A DNA stretch of 39,911 bases. Origin: Prevotella sp. (GTDB lineage Bacteria > Bacteroidota > Bacteroidia > Bacteroidales > Bacteroidaceae). The DNA lies in assembly GCA_017449025.1 (NCBI GenBank), contig JAFSKJ010000046.1, positions 1-39,911 of the forward strand, written 5' to 3'. The notes under the pieces were generated by a model, which saw nothing but the letters and a program-made list of their open reading frames with translations, was not told the origin of the DNA and made no database searches. Positions within the stretch are counted from its first letter, which is position 1. Every line of letters starts with the position of its first letter. The position numbers and the translations under genes were made by a program. Below are positions 1-7,602 of this stretch, piece by piece.

Positions 1-9
1 GTGCCCCAG

Positions 10-119
10 CAGCAGTATAGGGCGACCCCTTCAGGGTCGTTGTCCTCCCCTCTGCTTCTCCGGGGGTGCTTCGCACCACCCGGTTATTTAGAGGTGACCG
101 CGTTGCGGTCATACTGCTG
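10..119. repeat. Nested REP-like palindromic element
   Basis: A 9-bp perfect inverted repeat (CAGCAGTAT at 10-18, ATACTGCTG at 111-119) encloses three short hairpins: GACCC/GGGTC at 24-38, GGTGC/GCACC at 65-77 and GACCGC/GCGGTC at 96-110. The style resembles the hairpins flanking the RAYT gene near 37.7-38.5 kb, so it may be a RAYT-mobilised element. I see no convincing gene in 1-387. Confidence 0.55.
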
Positions 120-335
120 TTCAACCGCACAGCACGGAAAATTCCATTTTTTACGGAAAATGTATTATTTCAGGCTATAATCGGAACAACCATGCAACAC
201 CTCATCAGGCATGTTTCACGACATTATGGAACGCGGGCGCCCTCGCCCGCCCTGGGTAAACGGCCTAAAAAGCGGGCAAAGTGTTAAATAGAAGTTAAAT
301 ATTGAAAGGCATGAGTCTTACGCCGCATCAAGTAT

Positions 336-343
336 TAACTTTG
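336..343 (+). promoter_or_regulatory. Putative -7 element for the corrinoid methyltransferase gene
   Basis: TAACTTTG matches the Bacteroidetes -7 consensus TAnnTTTG and lies about 45 nt before the preferred ATG. The expected TTTG about 20 nt upstream is poor. I see no cobalamin riboswitch box in this leader. Confidence 0.4.
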
Positions 344-387
344 TAGCAAACTTTGAAGATTGATTGGCAACCCTAACTAAAACAGCT

Positions 388-3096
388 ATGGAAACTTGGA
401 AAGCAAACCTCGAAGACACCAAACGGCGATACATCGACTGGTGGAACCACAAGGGCATCGTCCTCAACATGTGGGAGCACTTTCAGGAAGGTGTCAGCCC
501 TCATGCCGATGTACCCATGCCGCCACCTCCCCGCGACCTGAACCAGAAATGGTTCGACCCAGAGTGGCGTGCCGAATACTTAGACTGGTATGTTGCCCAC
601 TCGTCGCTCATGGCCGACATACTGCCCGTGGCCAATACGCAGTTAGGGCCTGGTTCGCTTGCTGCCATACTGGGCGGCGTGTATGAAGCCGGCCAGGACA
701 CCATCTGGATTCACCCCCGCCCCGTGGCCGACGGTTTCCCCGTAGACGACATTGTGTTCAACCCCGACCATCCCAACTACCAACTCCACAAAGCACTGCT
801 GAGGGCTTGCAAAGAGAAGGCCAAGGGCCACTACTATGTGGGAATGCCCGACCTGATGGAAGGCCTTGACGTGCTGGCAGCCATCGAGGGCACGGACAAG
901 GTGCTCTTGGACACGGTAATGCGGCCCGAGGTGGTGGAGCGACAGGTGGCGCAGATCAACGACATCTACTTCAAAGTGTTCGACGAGCTTTACGACATAA
1001 TCCGCGAGGGCGACGAGATGGCATTCTGCTACTTCTCCTCATGGGCACCGGGAAAGATGTCGAAACTGCAAAGCGACATATCGACCATGATTAGCCAAGA
1101 TGACTTCCGCCGGTTCGTGCAGCCGTTCATACGCGAGCAATGCCAGAAGATAGACTATACTCTCTACCATCTCGACGGCGTTGGTGCCATCCGTCACCTT
1201 GATGCACTGTTGGAGATTGACGAGCTGAACGCCATACAATGGACACCCGGCGTGGGTGAGCCGCAGGGAGGAAGTCCCAAATGGTACGACCTTTACAGGA
1301 AGATTCTTGACAACGGAAAGAGCATCATGGCGTGCTGGGTCACCCTCGACGAGCTGCGCCCGCTGCTTGACCATATCGGTGGCGACGGCGTGCACATAGA
1401 AATGGACTTCCACAATGAGCGCGAGGTGGAACAGGCCATGCGCATTGTCGAGGAGTATAAAGCCAAGCCCTTAGTTCTCGACGGAGCCATGGGAACGATG
1501 ATACAACAGCATGACCTGAAAGAAGAAGACTTCCGTGGATGCCTGTTTGCCCAGCATCCCGCCAACCTCAAAGGCTGCAACGACGTGCTGTCGCTGACAC
1601 GCCCCGACATCATCCGCCACATCCACCGCAAATACTTAGACGCTGGGGCCGACATTATTGAGACCAACACCTTTAACGCCCAGCGCATTTCCCTAAGCCA
1701 GTTTGGTTTGCAGCAGCATGGCCGCAGCATCAACCTTGCCGCAGCCAAGATTGCCCGTGAGTGCGCCAACGAGTTCTCATCGCCGGAAAAGCCCCGCTAT
1801 GTAGCTGGCAGCATAGGGCCTACCAGCCGCACCTTCATAAGTGAAGAGGGTGAAGAGAAGAGAGAAGAATTGGCTGCCGCACTCAATGAGGCCTACGAAG
1901 AGCAGATAGCAGCCCTCGCGGAAGGAGGTGTCGACGCCCTGCTCATCGAGACCATCTTCGATGTGGAGATTGCCCGCATAGCCATTGAGGCAGCACGCAG
2001 GATAGCGCCCCAATTGCCAATCATGCTCAGTTTCTCAGTCGCAACTCCCGATGGCCACAACATGCTGGGGCAGGATATTTGCAAGTTCATCAGCGAAGAG
2101 GTTAGAGGATGCTTCTCTGTAGGCATCAACTGCTTCACCGACGTAGCGCTGATGACACCGCTCATACGCCAACTCTCCCAATTCGGCACAAGAGTGAGCA
2201 TATATCCCAATGCCGGAATGCCTGACGCCAAAGGACGATACACGAAGACACCAGAGAGTCTGCTGCACGACGTATGGCCTTTGCTGGAAAACCATCAGCT
2301 GAATATAATTGGCGGATGCTGCGGCACCACAGACGCACATATCCGCCTGATGGCGAAAGCAGTGATGGGAAGCCCCCTCCTAACCTCCCCCTTGGGGGAG
2401 GAAGCCCCCCTCTCATCCCCCCCTGGGGGGAAGACAAACAGTTCCTCCCCCAAGGGGGAGGTTAGGAGGGGGCTTCTCTTCAATGCCATCGTAGACGGAA
2501 ACAGCGAGGAGGCGGTGGCTGCCACAAACGATGCCCTGGCCAAAGGCACCTCCCCTCAGGACCTGATAAACGGTCAGATGATACGCGCCATGAGCGAGGT
2601 AGGCCGGCGGTTCCAGGAAGGAAAAGCCTTCGTGCCACAGCTGCTCATGGCAGGGCGAGCCATGAAGGCTGCCTTGGAGCTGCTAAAACCCTTGATGGCG
2701 GGAACTTCCCTTACGTCATTGGGCAAGGTGGTTATCGGCACCGTGAAGGGCGACTTGCACGACATAGGCAAGAACCTCGTGGCCTCAATGCTCGAGGGCT
2801 GCGGCTTCCAGGTGGTTAACATTGGCATTGACGTTTCTGCCGATGCCTTCATCCAGGCCGTCAAGGAAAACCAGCCCGACATTCTCTGCATGTCGGCGCT
2901 GCTCACCACCACGATGGGCTATATGAAAGAGGTTATCGACGCCTTGGAGGCGGCTGGCATCCGCCAACAGGTGAAAGTGATGGTTGGCGGCGCTCCTGTC
3001 ACTCAGGGCTTTGCCGACGAGATTGGCGCAGACGGCTACAGCGACAATGCCAACTCAGCCGTCACCGTTGCCAAGCAACTACTTGGAAAACTTTAA
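388..3096 (+). CDS. URO-D-like / homocysteine S-methyltransferase / B12-binding fusion protein
   Basis: Predicted cytoplasmic corrinoid methyltransferase of 902 aa. Residues 1-355 resemble uroporphyrinogen-decarboxylase-type corrinoid methyltransferases, but the zinc HxC motif of MtaA/MtbA reads YHLDG here. Residues 360-655 are a MetH-type homocysteine S-methyltransferase domain with LDGAMGT (D365) and the three zinc cysteines C582, C644 and C645 (GGCCGT). Residues from about 697 to the end are a cobalamin cap and Rossmann domain with the DxHxxG cobalt ligand at H791. The pterin (methyl-folate) and reactivation domains of classical MetH are absent. I infer that the URO-D part supplies methyl from an unknown donor to cobalamin, and homocysteine accepts it. 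A 36-codon palindromic insert lies in the linker at 662-697. ATG at 388 is preferred to the in-frame TTG at 364. The 3' end overlaps the convergent reactivation gene by 18 bp. Confidence 0.85.
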   Translation: METWKANLEDTKRRYIDWWNHKGIVLNMWEHFQEGVSPHADVPMPPPPRDLNQKWFDPEWRAEYLDWYVAHSSLMADILPVANTQLGPGSLAAILGGVYEAGQDTIWIHPRPVADGFPVDDIVFNPDHPNYQLHKALLRACKEKAKGHYYVGMPDLMEGLDVLAAIEGTDKVLLDTVMRPEVVERQVAQINDIYFKVFDELYDIIREGDEMAFCYFSSWAPGKMSKLQSDISTMISQDDFRRFVQPFIREQCQKIDYTLYHLDGVGAIRHLDALLEIDELNAIQWTPGVGEPQGGSPKWYDLYRKILDNGKSIMACWVTLDELRPLLDHIGGDGVHIEMDFHNEREVEQAMRIVEEYKAKPLVLDGAMGTMIQQHDLKEEDFRGCLFAQHPANLKGCNDVLSLTRPDIIRHIHRKYLDAGADIIETNTFNAQRISLSQFGLQQHGRSINLAAAKIARECANEFSSPEKPRYVAGSIGPTSRTFISEEGEEKREELAAALNEAYEEQIAALAEGGVDALLIETIFDVEIARIAIEAARRIAPQLPIMLSFSVATPDGHNMLGQDICKFISEEVRGCFSVGINCFTDVALMTPLIRQLSQFGTRVSIYPNAGMPDAKGRYTKTPESLLHDVWPLLENHQLNIIGGCCGTTDAHIRLMAKAVMGSPLLTSPLGEEAPLSSPPGGKTNSSSPKGEVRRGLLFNAIVDGNSEEAVAATNDALAKGTSPQDLINGQMIRAMSEVGRRFQEGKAFVPQLLMAGRAMKAALELLKPLMAGTSLTSLGKVVIGTVKGDLHDIGKNLVASMLEGCGFQVVNIGIDVSADAFIQAVKENQPDILCMSALLTTTMGYMKEVIDALEAAGIRQQVKVMVGGAPVTQGFADEIGADGYSDNANSAVTVAKQLLGKL
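2369..2476. repeat. In-frame palindromic insertion in the methyltransferase gene
   Basis: A perfect 35-bp inverted repeat (2369-2403 and 2442-2476) surrounds a GC-rich centre. Each arm itself contains a smaller CCTCCCCC/GGGGGAGG palindrome. Total length is 108 bp, exactly 36 codons with no stop, encoding a Pro/Ser/Gly-rich segment with a PLLTSPLGE motif. It falls between the homocysteine-methyltransferase and B12-binding domains. A related copy is inside the GH31 gene. Confidence 0.9.
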
Positions 3097-3750
3097 ATTC
3101 CGCTTAAAGCATTGAGAGAAATCACAGAGTCCGCAGGCATAGTCAAGCTTGCGGACATTCTTGCCAAGCCCCACAATGCCGCTGACCGACTTGATGGGAA
3201 CCATCAGGGAGCTGTCCGTAAGACGCACGCCACAGGTATGGCCTTCGAACAGCGGGAAAAGCAGTTGCTGCTGCGACACATCCCAGCCGCAGTAGCCGGG
3301 AGAGAAGCGGTTGGTATGTTGCCACTGAAGTTTGTCGATGCTCTCCTGCAGGGTAGCTTCCATCACGTCGGCACACTTCTCCGCAATCACACTGCCCAGC
3401 GCATCGGCAATGAATATGCGCACCATGTCGCCCTTGTCATTCAGCCTTTGCTGGTATGCCTCATACTCGATGCCGCCGGTGCAGATGAAGAGAGCGTAAG
3501 CCTCAGAGCCACGCAGCTGACGCAGGATGATCTTGCCCATGTCGAAGACTGGCATTTCTCTCATGACCTGATAGCAGAACCGTGGATGCAGCCACGAACG
3601 CGCCTCTGCTATAATCGCCTGCGTCTCACGTCGTGTTGTGTCATCTGGTTCCGTATCGTGATAGCCCATCTGCTCAAAGACATCAGCAAGGGTTATCCCC
3701 AAAGCGTCGAAGTCAAGCGTTTTCTGCGTCATTGTATACTTTTTTACCAT
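3079..3750 (-). CDS. Methionine synthase reactivation-domain-like protein
   Basis: A 223-aa stand-alone relative of the C-terminal activation domain of cobalamin-dependent methionine synthase. That domain binds AdoMet and returns oxidised cob(II)alamin to methylcobalamin with an electron donor. NRFSPGYCGWD (R148, G152, Y153) matches the AdoMet-contact RxxxGY motif of MetH. A C-terminal cysteine set (C206, C209, C214) might bind metal, which is inference. The gene converges on the URO-D/Hcy-MT/B12 fusion, which lacks this domain, so the two very probably work together. ATG at 3750 has a weak AGGA about 9 nt upstream; an in-frame ATG at 3732 is possible. Confidence 0.82.
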   Translation of the reverse strand: MVKKYTMTQKTLDFDALGITLADVFEQMGYHDTEPDDTTRRETQAIIAEARSWLHPRFCYQVMREMPVFDMGKIILRQLRGSEAYALFICTGGIEYEAYQQRLNDKGDMVRIFIADALGSVIAEKCADVMEATLQESIDKLQWQHTNRFSPGYCGWDVSQQQLLFPLFEGHTCGVRLTDSSLMVPIKSVSGIVGLGKNVRKLDYACGLCDFSQCFKRNLKFSK

Positions 3751-3772
3751 AAAGACGTTCCTATGTGCGTTT

Positions 3773-3795
3773 TGTCACCATCAAAAGTGGTGACA
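3773..3795. promoter_or_regulatory. Candidate operator palindrome between divergent genes
   Basis: TGTCACCA-N7-TGGTGACA is a perfect 8-bp inverted repeat in the 72-bp gap between the divergent reactivation gene and the beta-helix gene. Its position and symmetry suit a repressor or activator dimer site; a small hairpin is the alternative. No regulator gene is nearby. Confidence 0.35.
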
Positions 3796-3822
3796 TTTCC
3801 ACAGTCTTCACGTCATTAGTAT

Positions 3823-5319
3823 ATGAAGCGATTATTCAACTGCATACTTCTGTTGCTGGCAGTCAGCACATTGCAAGCCGGAGAGATTGTTGTCAAGCCG
3901 GGAGAAAGCCTGCATAATGCCTTGCGCAAAGCCCGCGAGTGGCGGCGCACGAACGCCCCGCAATGCGAGGGCGGCATCACCATAGTTATAAAGGCGGGGC
4001 GGTATTACATGAGTGAGCCGCTGTTCATCCGTCCCGAGGATAGCGGCACAGCCGCCACCCCACTCCTTCTGAAAGGCGAAGAGGGAACAGTGATTTGTGG
4101 CGACCCAAAACAGCCTCGCAAGCAGATATGGCCTGAAGAGGGCATGGAGCGGATTGTAAGCTTCGACAAGGAGGCATGCACCATCACCATACCCCGGCAT
4201 GATTCACTATTGTTGGCAATGCCCAGCATGGAGATGGTTGTCCACCAGCGTTGGGCCATAGCCATTCTCCGTGTCAAGGACATGCGTGCCCACGACGATT
4301 CCATCGTTGTGTCGTTCAAGGAACCGGAGAGCCGACTGGAGTTCGAGCACCCCTGGCCTCAGCCGGTAATAGGAGGGGAGCGGGGCAACAGCTCGTTCCT
4401 GTTGCGCACAGCCGTCCAGCGCGACGGCATTGAGCAGCTGGTCATAGTGGATGGAGCCAACCACGTTGGTTTCGAAGGCATCACCTTCGAGAACACCTGC
4501 TGGAACCGTCCGCTGCACAAGGGGCATGTGACCCTGCAAGGGGGATTTCCTTTAGTCGATGCCTACAAGCTAAAGGAGAAGGAAGGTCTGCCTTGGGACG
4601 AGGTACTGGAAAACCAGGCTTGGATAGAACGTCCTGTCAGTGCGGTCGCTGTAAGAAACGCCGAGAGCGTCAGCTTCACAGGCTGCAGGTTCCAACATCT
4701 GTCGGCAACAGCCCTCGACTACGAGAGTGTGAACAACGGAACCATCAAGGGCTGCACGTTTGAGGACATCGGCGGCACGGCCATCTTGGCAGGCTCGTTT
4801 GCAGAGAGTCCGCTGGAAGTACATCGGCCATACACCCACTTGGCAGACAAATGTTCCGGTCTGCGCATTATAGGCAACACCATCCACGATGCCACCAATG
4901 AAGACTGGGGAGCAGTGGCCATAAGTTGCGGTTATGTGAAAAACACCACCATTGAAGGAAACACCGTCAGCCATGTCAACTACTCCGGCATCTGCATAGG
5001 ATGGGGATGGACGCCACACTATACAGGAATGGAGAACAACCACATTATTAATAATAAGGTGAGCGACTATGCCCGGCAGCTCTACGATGCCGGCGGAATC
5101 TACACACTGTCGAACCAGCCCAACTCCAGCATCAGCGACAATGAGATCAGTCCGCCCTACCCCGCCCCCTACGCCACTAACCACCGTGGTTTCTGCATCT
5201 ATCTCGATGCACGTACCGATGGTTACACCATAGAGAACAACAAATCAGGCGGCCGTCTGATTCGTCGCGACGAGATTGGCGACAATCACCCCGGCCCCAA
5301 CCTCATATTCAGGCAATGA
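3823..5319 (+). CDS. Secreted right-handed parallel beta-helix protein
   Basis: Protein of 498 aa with an N-terminal signal peptide (to about residue 19). The body shows periodic short strands with Asn- and Gly-rich turns (GNTIHDA, EGNTVSHVNYSGI, NHIINNKVSDY) typical of pectate-lyase-like right-handed beta-helices. The exact enzyme class cannot be read from sequence alone; members include polysaccharide lyases, GH120-like xylosidases and carbohydrate esterases. It lacks the usual N-terminal VSPxGxD segment of many such proteins. Its stop overlaps the GH31 start as ATGA, indicating translational coupling, so a role in the same glycan pathway is likely. Confidence 0.75.
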   Translation: MKRLFNCILLLLAVSTLQAGEIVVKPGESLHNALRKAREWRRTNAPQCEGGITIVIKAGRYYMSEPLFIRPEDSGTAATPLLLKGEEGTVICGDPKQPRKQIWPEEGMERIVSFDKEACTITIPRHDSLLLAMPSMEMVVHQRWAIAILRVKDMRAHDDSIVVSFKEPESRLEFEHPWPQPVIGGERGNSSFLLRTAVQRDGIEQLVIVDGANHVGFEGITFENTCWNRPLHKGHVTLQGGFPLVDAYKLKEKEGLPWDEVLENQAWIERPVSAVAVRNAESVSFTGCRFQHLSATALDYESVNNGTIKGCTFEDIGGTAILAGSFAESPLEVHRPYTHLADKCSGLRIIGNTIHDATNEDWGAVAISCGYVKNTTIEGNTVSHVNYSGICIGWGWTPHYTGMENNHIINNKVSDYARQLYDAGGIYTLSNQPNSSISDNEISPPYPAPYATNHRGFCIYLDARTDGYTIENNKSGGRLIRRDEIGDNHPGPNLIFRQ

Positions 5320-7598
5320 AGCAAACCAACTACCACCTTTTCGACTTCATGGACTTCGACCCTTCGCTGCAGGAGGACGAAGCCCTGTGGAAAGCATACG
5401 CACCGACCAGGATAGAAGAGCGCGACGGCGACATAGTCGTCAGCATTCCCTATCAGCGACAGAAGCATCAGGAAGACATGGCCCCCGATACGGAGTTTGA
5501 ACAGCAGACGTTCGACCTCGTCATCCGCGCCTACGAGCCAAACATCGTCCGCCTTTTCACCACCATGACTGCCGACGAGATGCTTGACAGCGACGAGATG
5601 CTGCAGATGGCACCGGAGATCAAGCACCTCACCCTCCGTTATGTATGCGGCGATGTCGTAGCCACTAACGGAAAGATATTGGCGACCATCGACCTCAGCG
5701 TGCCGCCACTTGACCATTGGAGCGACCTGCTGCCCCAGCCACAGCCCGCCCCATGTATCACCTTCTATCCAGACGGCGACCCCTCGAAGCCCGTAGCGCT
5801 GAGCGACGACCATTTCTCGCCGCCCCGCTACGATGCCCTGCCCCTGGGGTTTGTAACTACCTCGCAGGCAGAGCGAGCCACCATCAGCTTCCGTTGTGAG
5901 GCCGACGAGTGCTTTGCTGGCACAGGCGAGCGCTTCCGCAAGATGGACCTGAGCGGACAGACATTCCAACTGAAGAACCAGGACGGACAGGGCGTGAACA
6001 ACCGGCGCTGCTACAAGAACATTCCGTTCTTTCTTTCTTCGCGCATGTATGGAGCCTTCTTCCACACCTCCGACTGCTGTAAGCTGTCGTTGGCCGACCA
6101 CAGCACCCGCAGCGTACAGTTCCTCAACGACCGTGCCACCCTCGACGTGTTCCTTATCGGCGGCCAGTCGCCAGAGGAGATACTGCGGGGCTACCGCATG
6201 CTGACGGGCTTCCCTGCCATGCCGCCCCTCTGGAGCTTCGGCATCTGGATGAGCCGCATGACCTACTTCTCCGCCGACGAGGTTGAGGGCATCTGCGACC
6301 GCCTTCGCCGTGAGCACTACCCCTGCGATGTCATCCATCTCGACACCGGCTGGTTCCGCACCGACTGGCTCTGTGAGTGGAAGTTCAATCCCGAGCGGTT
6401 TCCTGACCCCAAGGCATTCATCAGCCGGCTGGCCAAGCAGGGTTTCAAGGTGTCGCTCTGGCAGCTGCCCTACATAGCCCAAGGTGCCGAACAAATCAAG
6501 GAGGCCAAGGAGAACCACTACATCAGCAGCCCCCTCCTAACCTCCCCCCTGGGGGAGGCCGGGAGGGGGGCTTCAGGGGGGGATGAGAGGGGGGCCTCCT
6601 CCAACTTCTCAGCCCTCGACTACGCCGGAACCATCGACTTCACATATCCCAAAGCCGTTGAGTGGTACAAGAACAAGTTGCTGAAGCCACTGCTACAGAT
6701 GGGCGTGAAGTGCATCAAGACCGACTTCGGCGAGAACATCCATACGGACCACCAGTACCATGCCATGACCCCGCAACAACTGAACAATCTGTATGCCCTG
6801 CTTTACCAACGGGCTGCCTTTGAGGTGACTCGTGAAGTGACGGGCGACGGCATAGTCTGGGCACGTGCCGCCTGGGCTGGCTGTCAGCGCTATCCACTCC
6901 ACTGGGGAGGCGATTCTGCATCCACATGGGACGGAATGGCTGGCTCGCTCAAGGGCGGACTACACCTCGGCCTTTCGGGCTTCGCCTTCTGGAGTCACGA
7001 TGTGCCGGGGTTCCATTCCACTCCCGACTTTATGAACTCCCCGCTCGACGAGCAGGTATATGTGCGCTGGACACAGTTCGGCGTGTTCACCTCACACATG
7101 CGCTACCACGGCACCTGCAAACGCGAGCCTTGGCACTATCCGCAGATAGCGCCCATCGTCAAGCGCTGGTGGAAGCTCCGCTACCGGCTCATCCCCTATA
7201 TCATCAGCCAGTCGGAGCAGGCTTGCCGCTGCGGACTGCCACTACTGCAGGCACTGCTCATACGCCATCCCCACGACAGGCAGGTGTGGCATATCGACGA
7301 CGAGTATTACTTCGGCCATGAGTTTCTGGTATGCCCAGTCATGAATGCCGACAACCATCGCGACATATATTTGCCCGTAGGTCTTTGGGTCAACTTCTTC
7401 ACCGGCGAACGCCTTGAAGGTGGCCGCTGGTACTACCATGTGGAAGTGGCTCTCGACCAGATGCCAGTCTTCGTCCGTCCGGGGGCTTCCATACCTGTTT
7501 ATCCGCACGATGTGGACTCTACCGACGACATGGACCTCACAAAAGCCACAACCATAGAAATAACAAAAGACTACAAAGGTCTGGAACTTGAAGATTGA
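5316..7598 (+). CDS. GH31 alpha-xylosidase (YicI-like)
   Basis: A 760-aa GH31 glycosidase without an evident signal peptide, so probably acting inside the cell on imported xyloglucan oligosaccharides such as isoprimeverose. The nucleophile lies in KTDFGE (D470) and the acid/base in HWGGDS (D533). The KTDFGE form is typical of alpha-xylosidases rather than alpha-glucosidases. An N-terminal beta-sandwich (about 1-240), a TIM barrel with WRTDWLCEW and FAFWSHDVPGF, and a C-terminal beta domain are visible. A palindrome-derived insert of about 25 residues (405-429) lies between KENHYIS and NFSALDY, in a loop before the nucleophile strand. It overlaps the upstream beta-helix gene by 4 bp and is followed 4 bp later by the symporter. 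Confidence 0.92.
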   Translation: MKQTNYHLFDFMDFDPSLQEDEALWKAYAPTRIEERDGDIVVSIPYQRQKHQEDMAPDTEFEQQTFDLVIRAYEPNIVRLFTTMTADEMLDSDEMLQMAPEIKHLTLRYVCGDVVATNGKILATIDLSVPPLDHWSDLLPQPQPAPCITFYPDGDPSKPVALSDDHFSPPRYDALPLGFVTTSQAERATISFRCEADECFAGTGERFRKMDLSGQTFQLKNQDGQGVNNRRCYKNIPFFLSSRMYGAFFHTSDCCKLSLADHSTRSVQFLNDRATLDVFLIGGQSPEEILRGYRMLTGFPAMPPLWSFGIWMSRMTYFSADEVEGICDRLRREHYPCDVIHLDTGWFRTDWLCEWKFNPERFPDPKAFISRLAKQGFKVSLWQLPYIAQGAEQIKEAKENHYISSPLLTSPLGEAGRGASGGDERGASSNFSALDYAGTIDFTYPKAVEWYKNKLLKPLLQMGVKCIKTDFGENIHTDHQYHAMTPQQLNNLYALLYQRAAFEVTREVTGDGIVWARAAWAGCQRYPLHWGGDSASTWDGMAGSLKGGLHLGLSGFAFWSHDVPGFHSTPDFMNSPLDEQVYVRWTQFGVFTSHMRYHGTCKREPWHYPQIAPIVKRWWKLRYRLIPYIISQSEQACRCGLPLLQALLIRHPHDRQVWHIDDEYYFGHEFLVCPVMNADNHRDIYLPVGLWVNFFTGERLEGGRWYYHVEVALDQMPVFVRPGASIPVYPHDVDSTDDMDLTKATTIEITKDYKGLELED
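6528..6602. repeat. In-frame palindromic insertion in the GH31 gene
   Basis: A GC-rich palindrome (AGCCCCCTCC ... GGAGGGGGGCT with an inner CCTCCCCC/GGGGGAGG) is followed by part of a second one. It is in frame without stops and encodes SPLLTSPLGEAGRG and a Gly-rich tail. The left arm matches the left arm of the insertion at 2369-2476, including the PLLTSPLGE peptide. Confidence 0.85.
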
Positions 7599-7602
7599 AA
7601 CT

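Noticed and set aside
1-387. Cobalamin or SAM riboswitch ahead of the methyltransferase gene
   Set aside because: No B12-box or S-box core was recognised, and the predicted leader after the -7 element is only about 38 nt.
364-387. TTG start giving eight extra residues to the methyltransferase
   Set aside because: It begins close to the predicted transcription start, and the ATG at 388 opens with the METWKANL sequence expected for the URO-D-like domain.
5286-6518. Long open frame of 410 codons on the minus strand opposite GH31
   Set aside because: Shadow of the high-GC coding strand; no recognisable protein, while GH31 motifs on the plus strand are complete.
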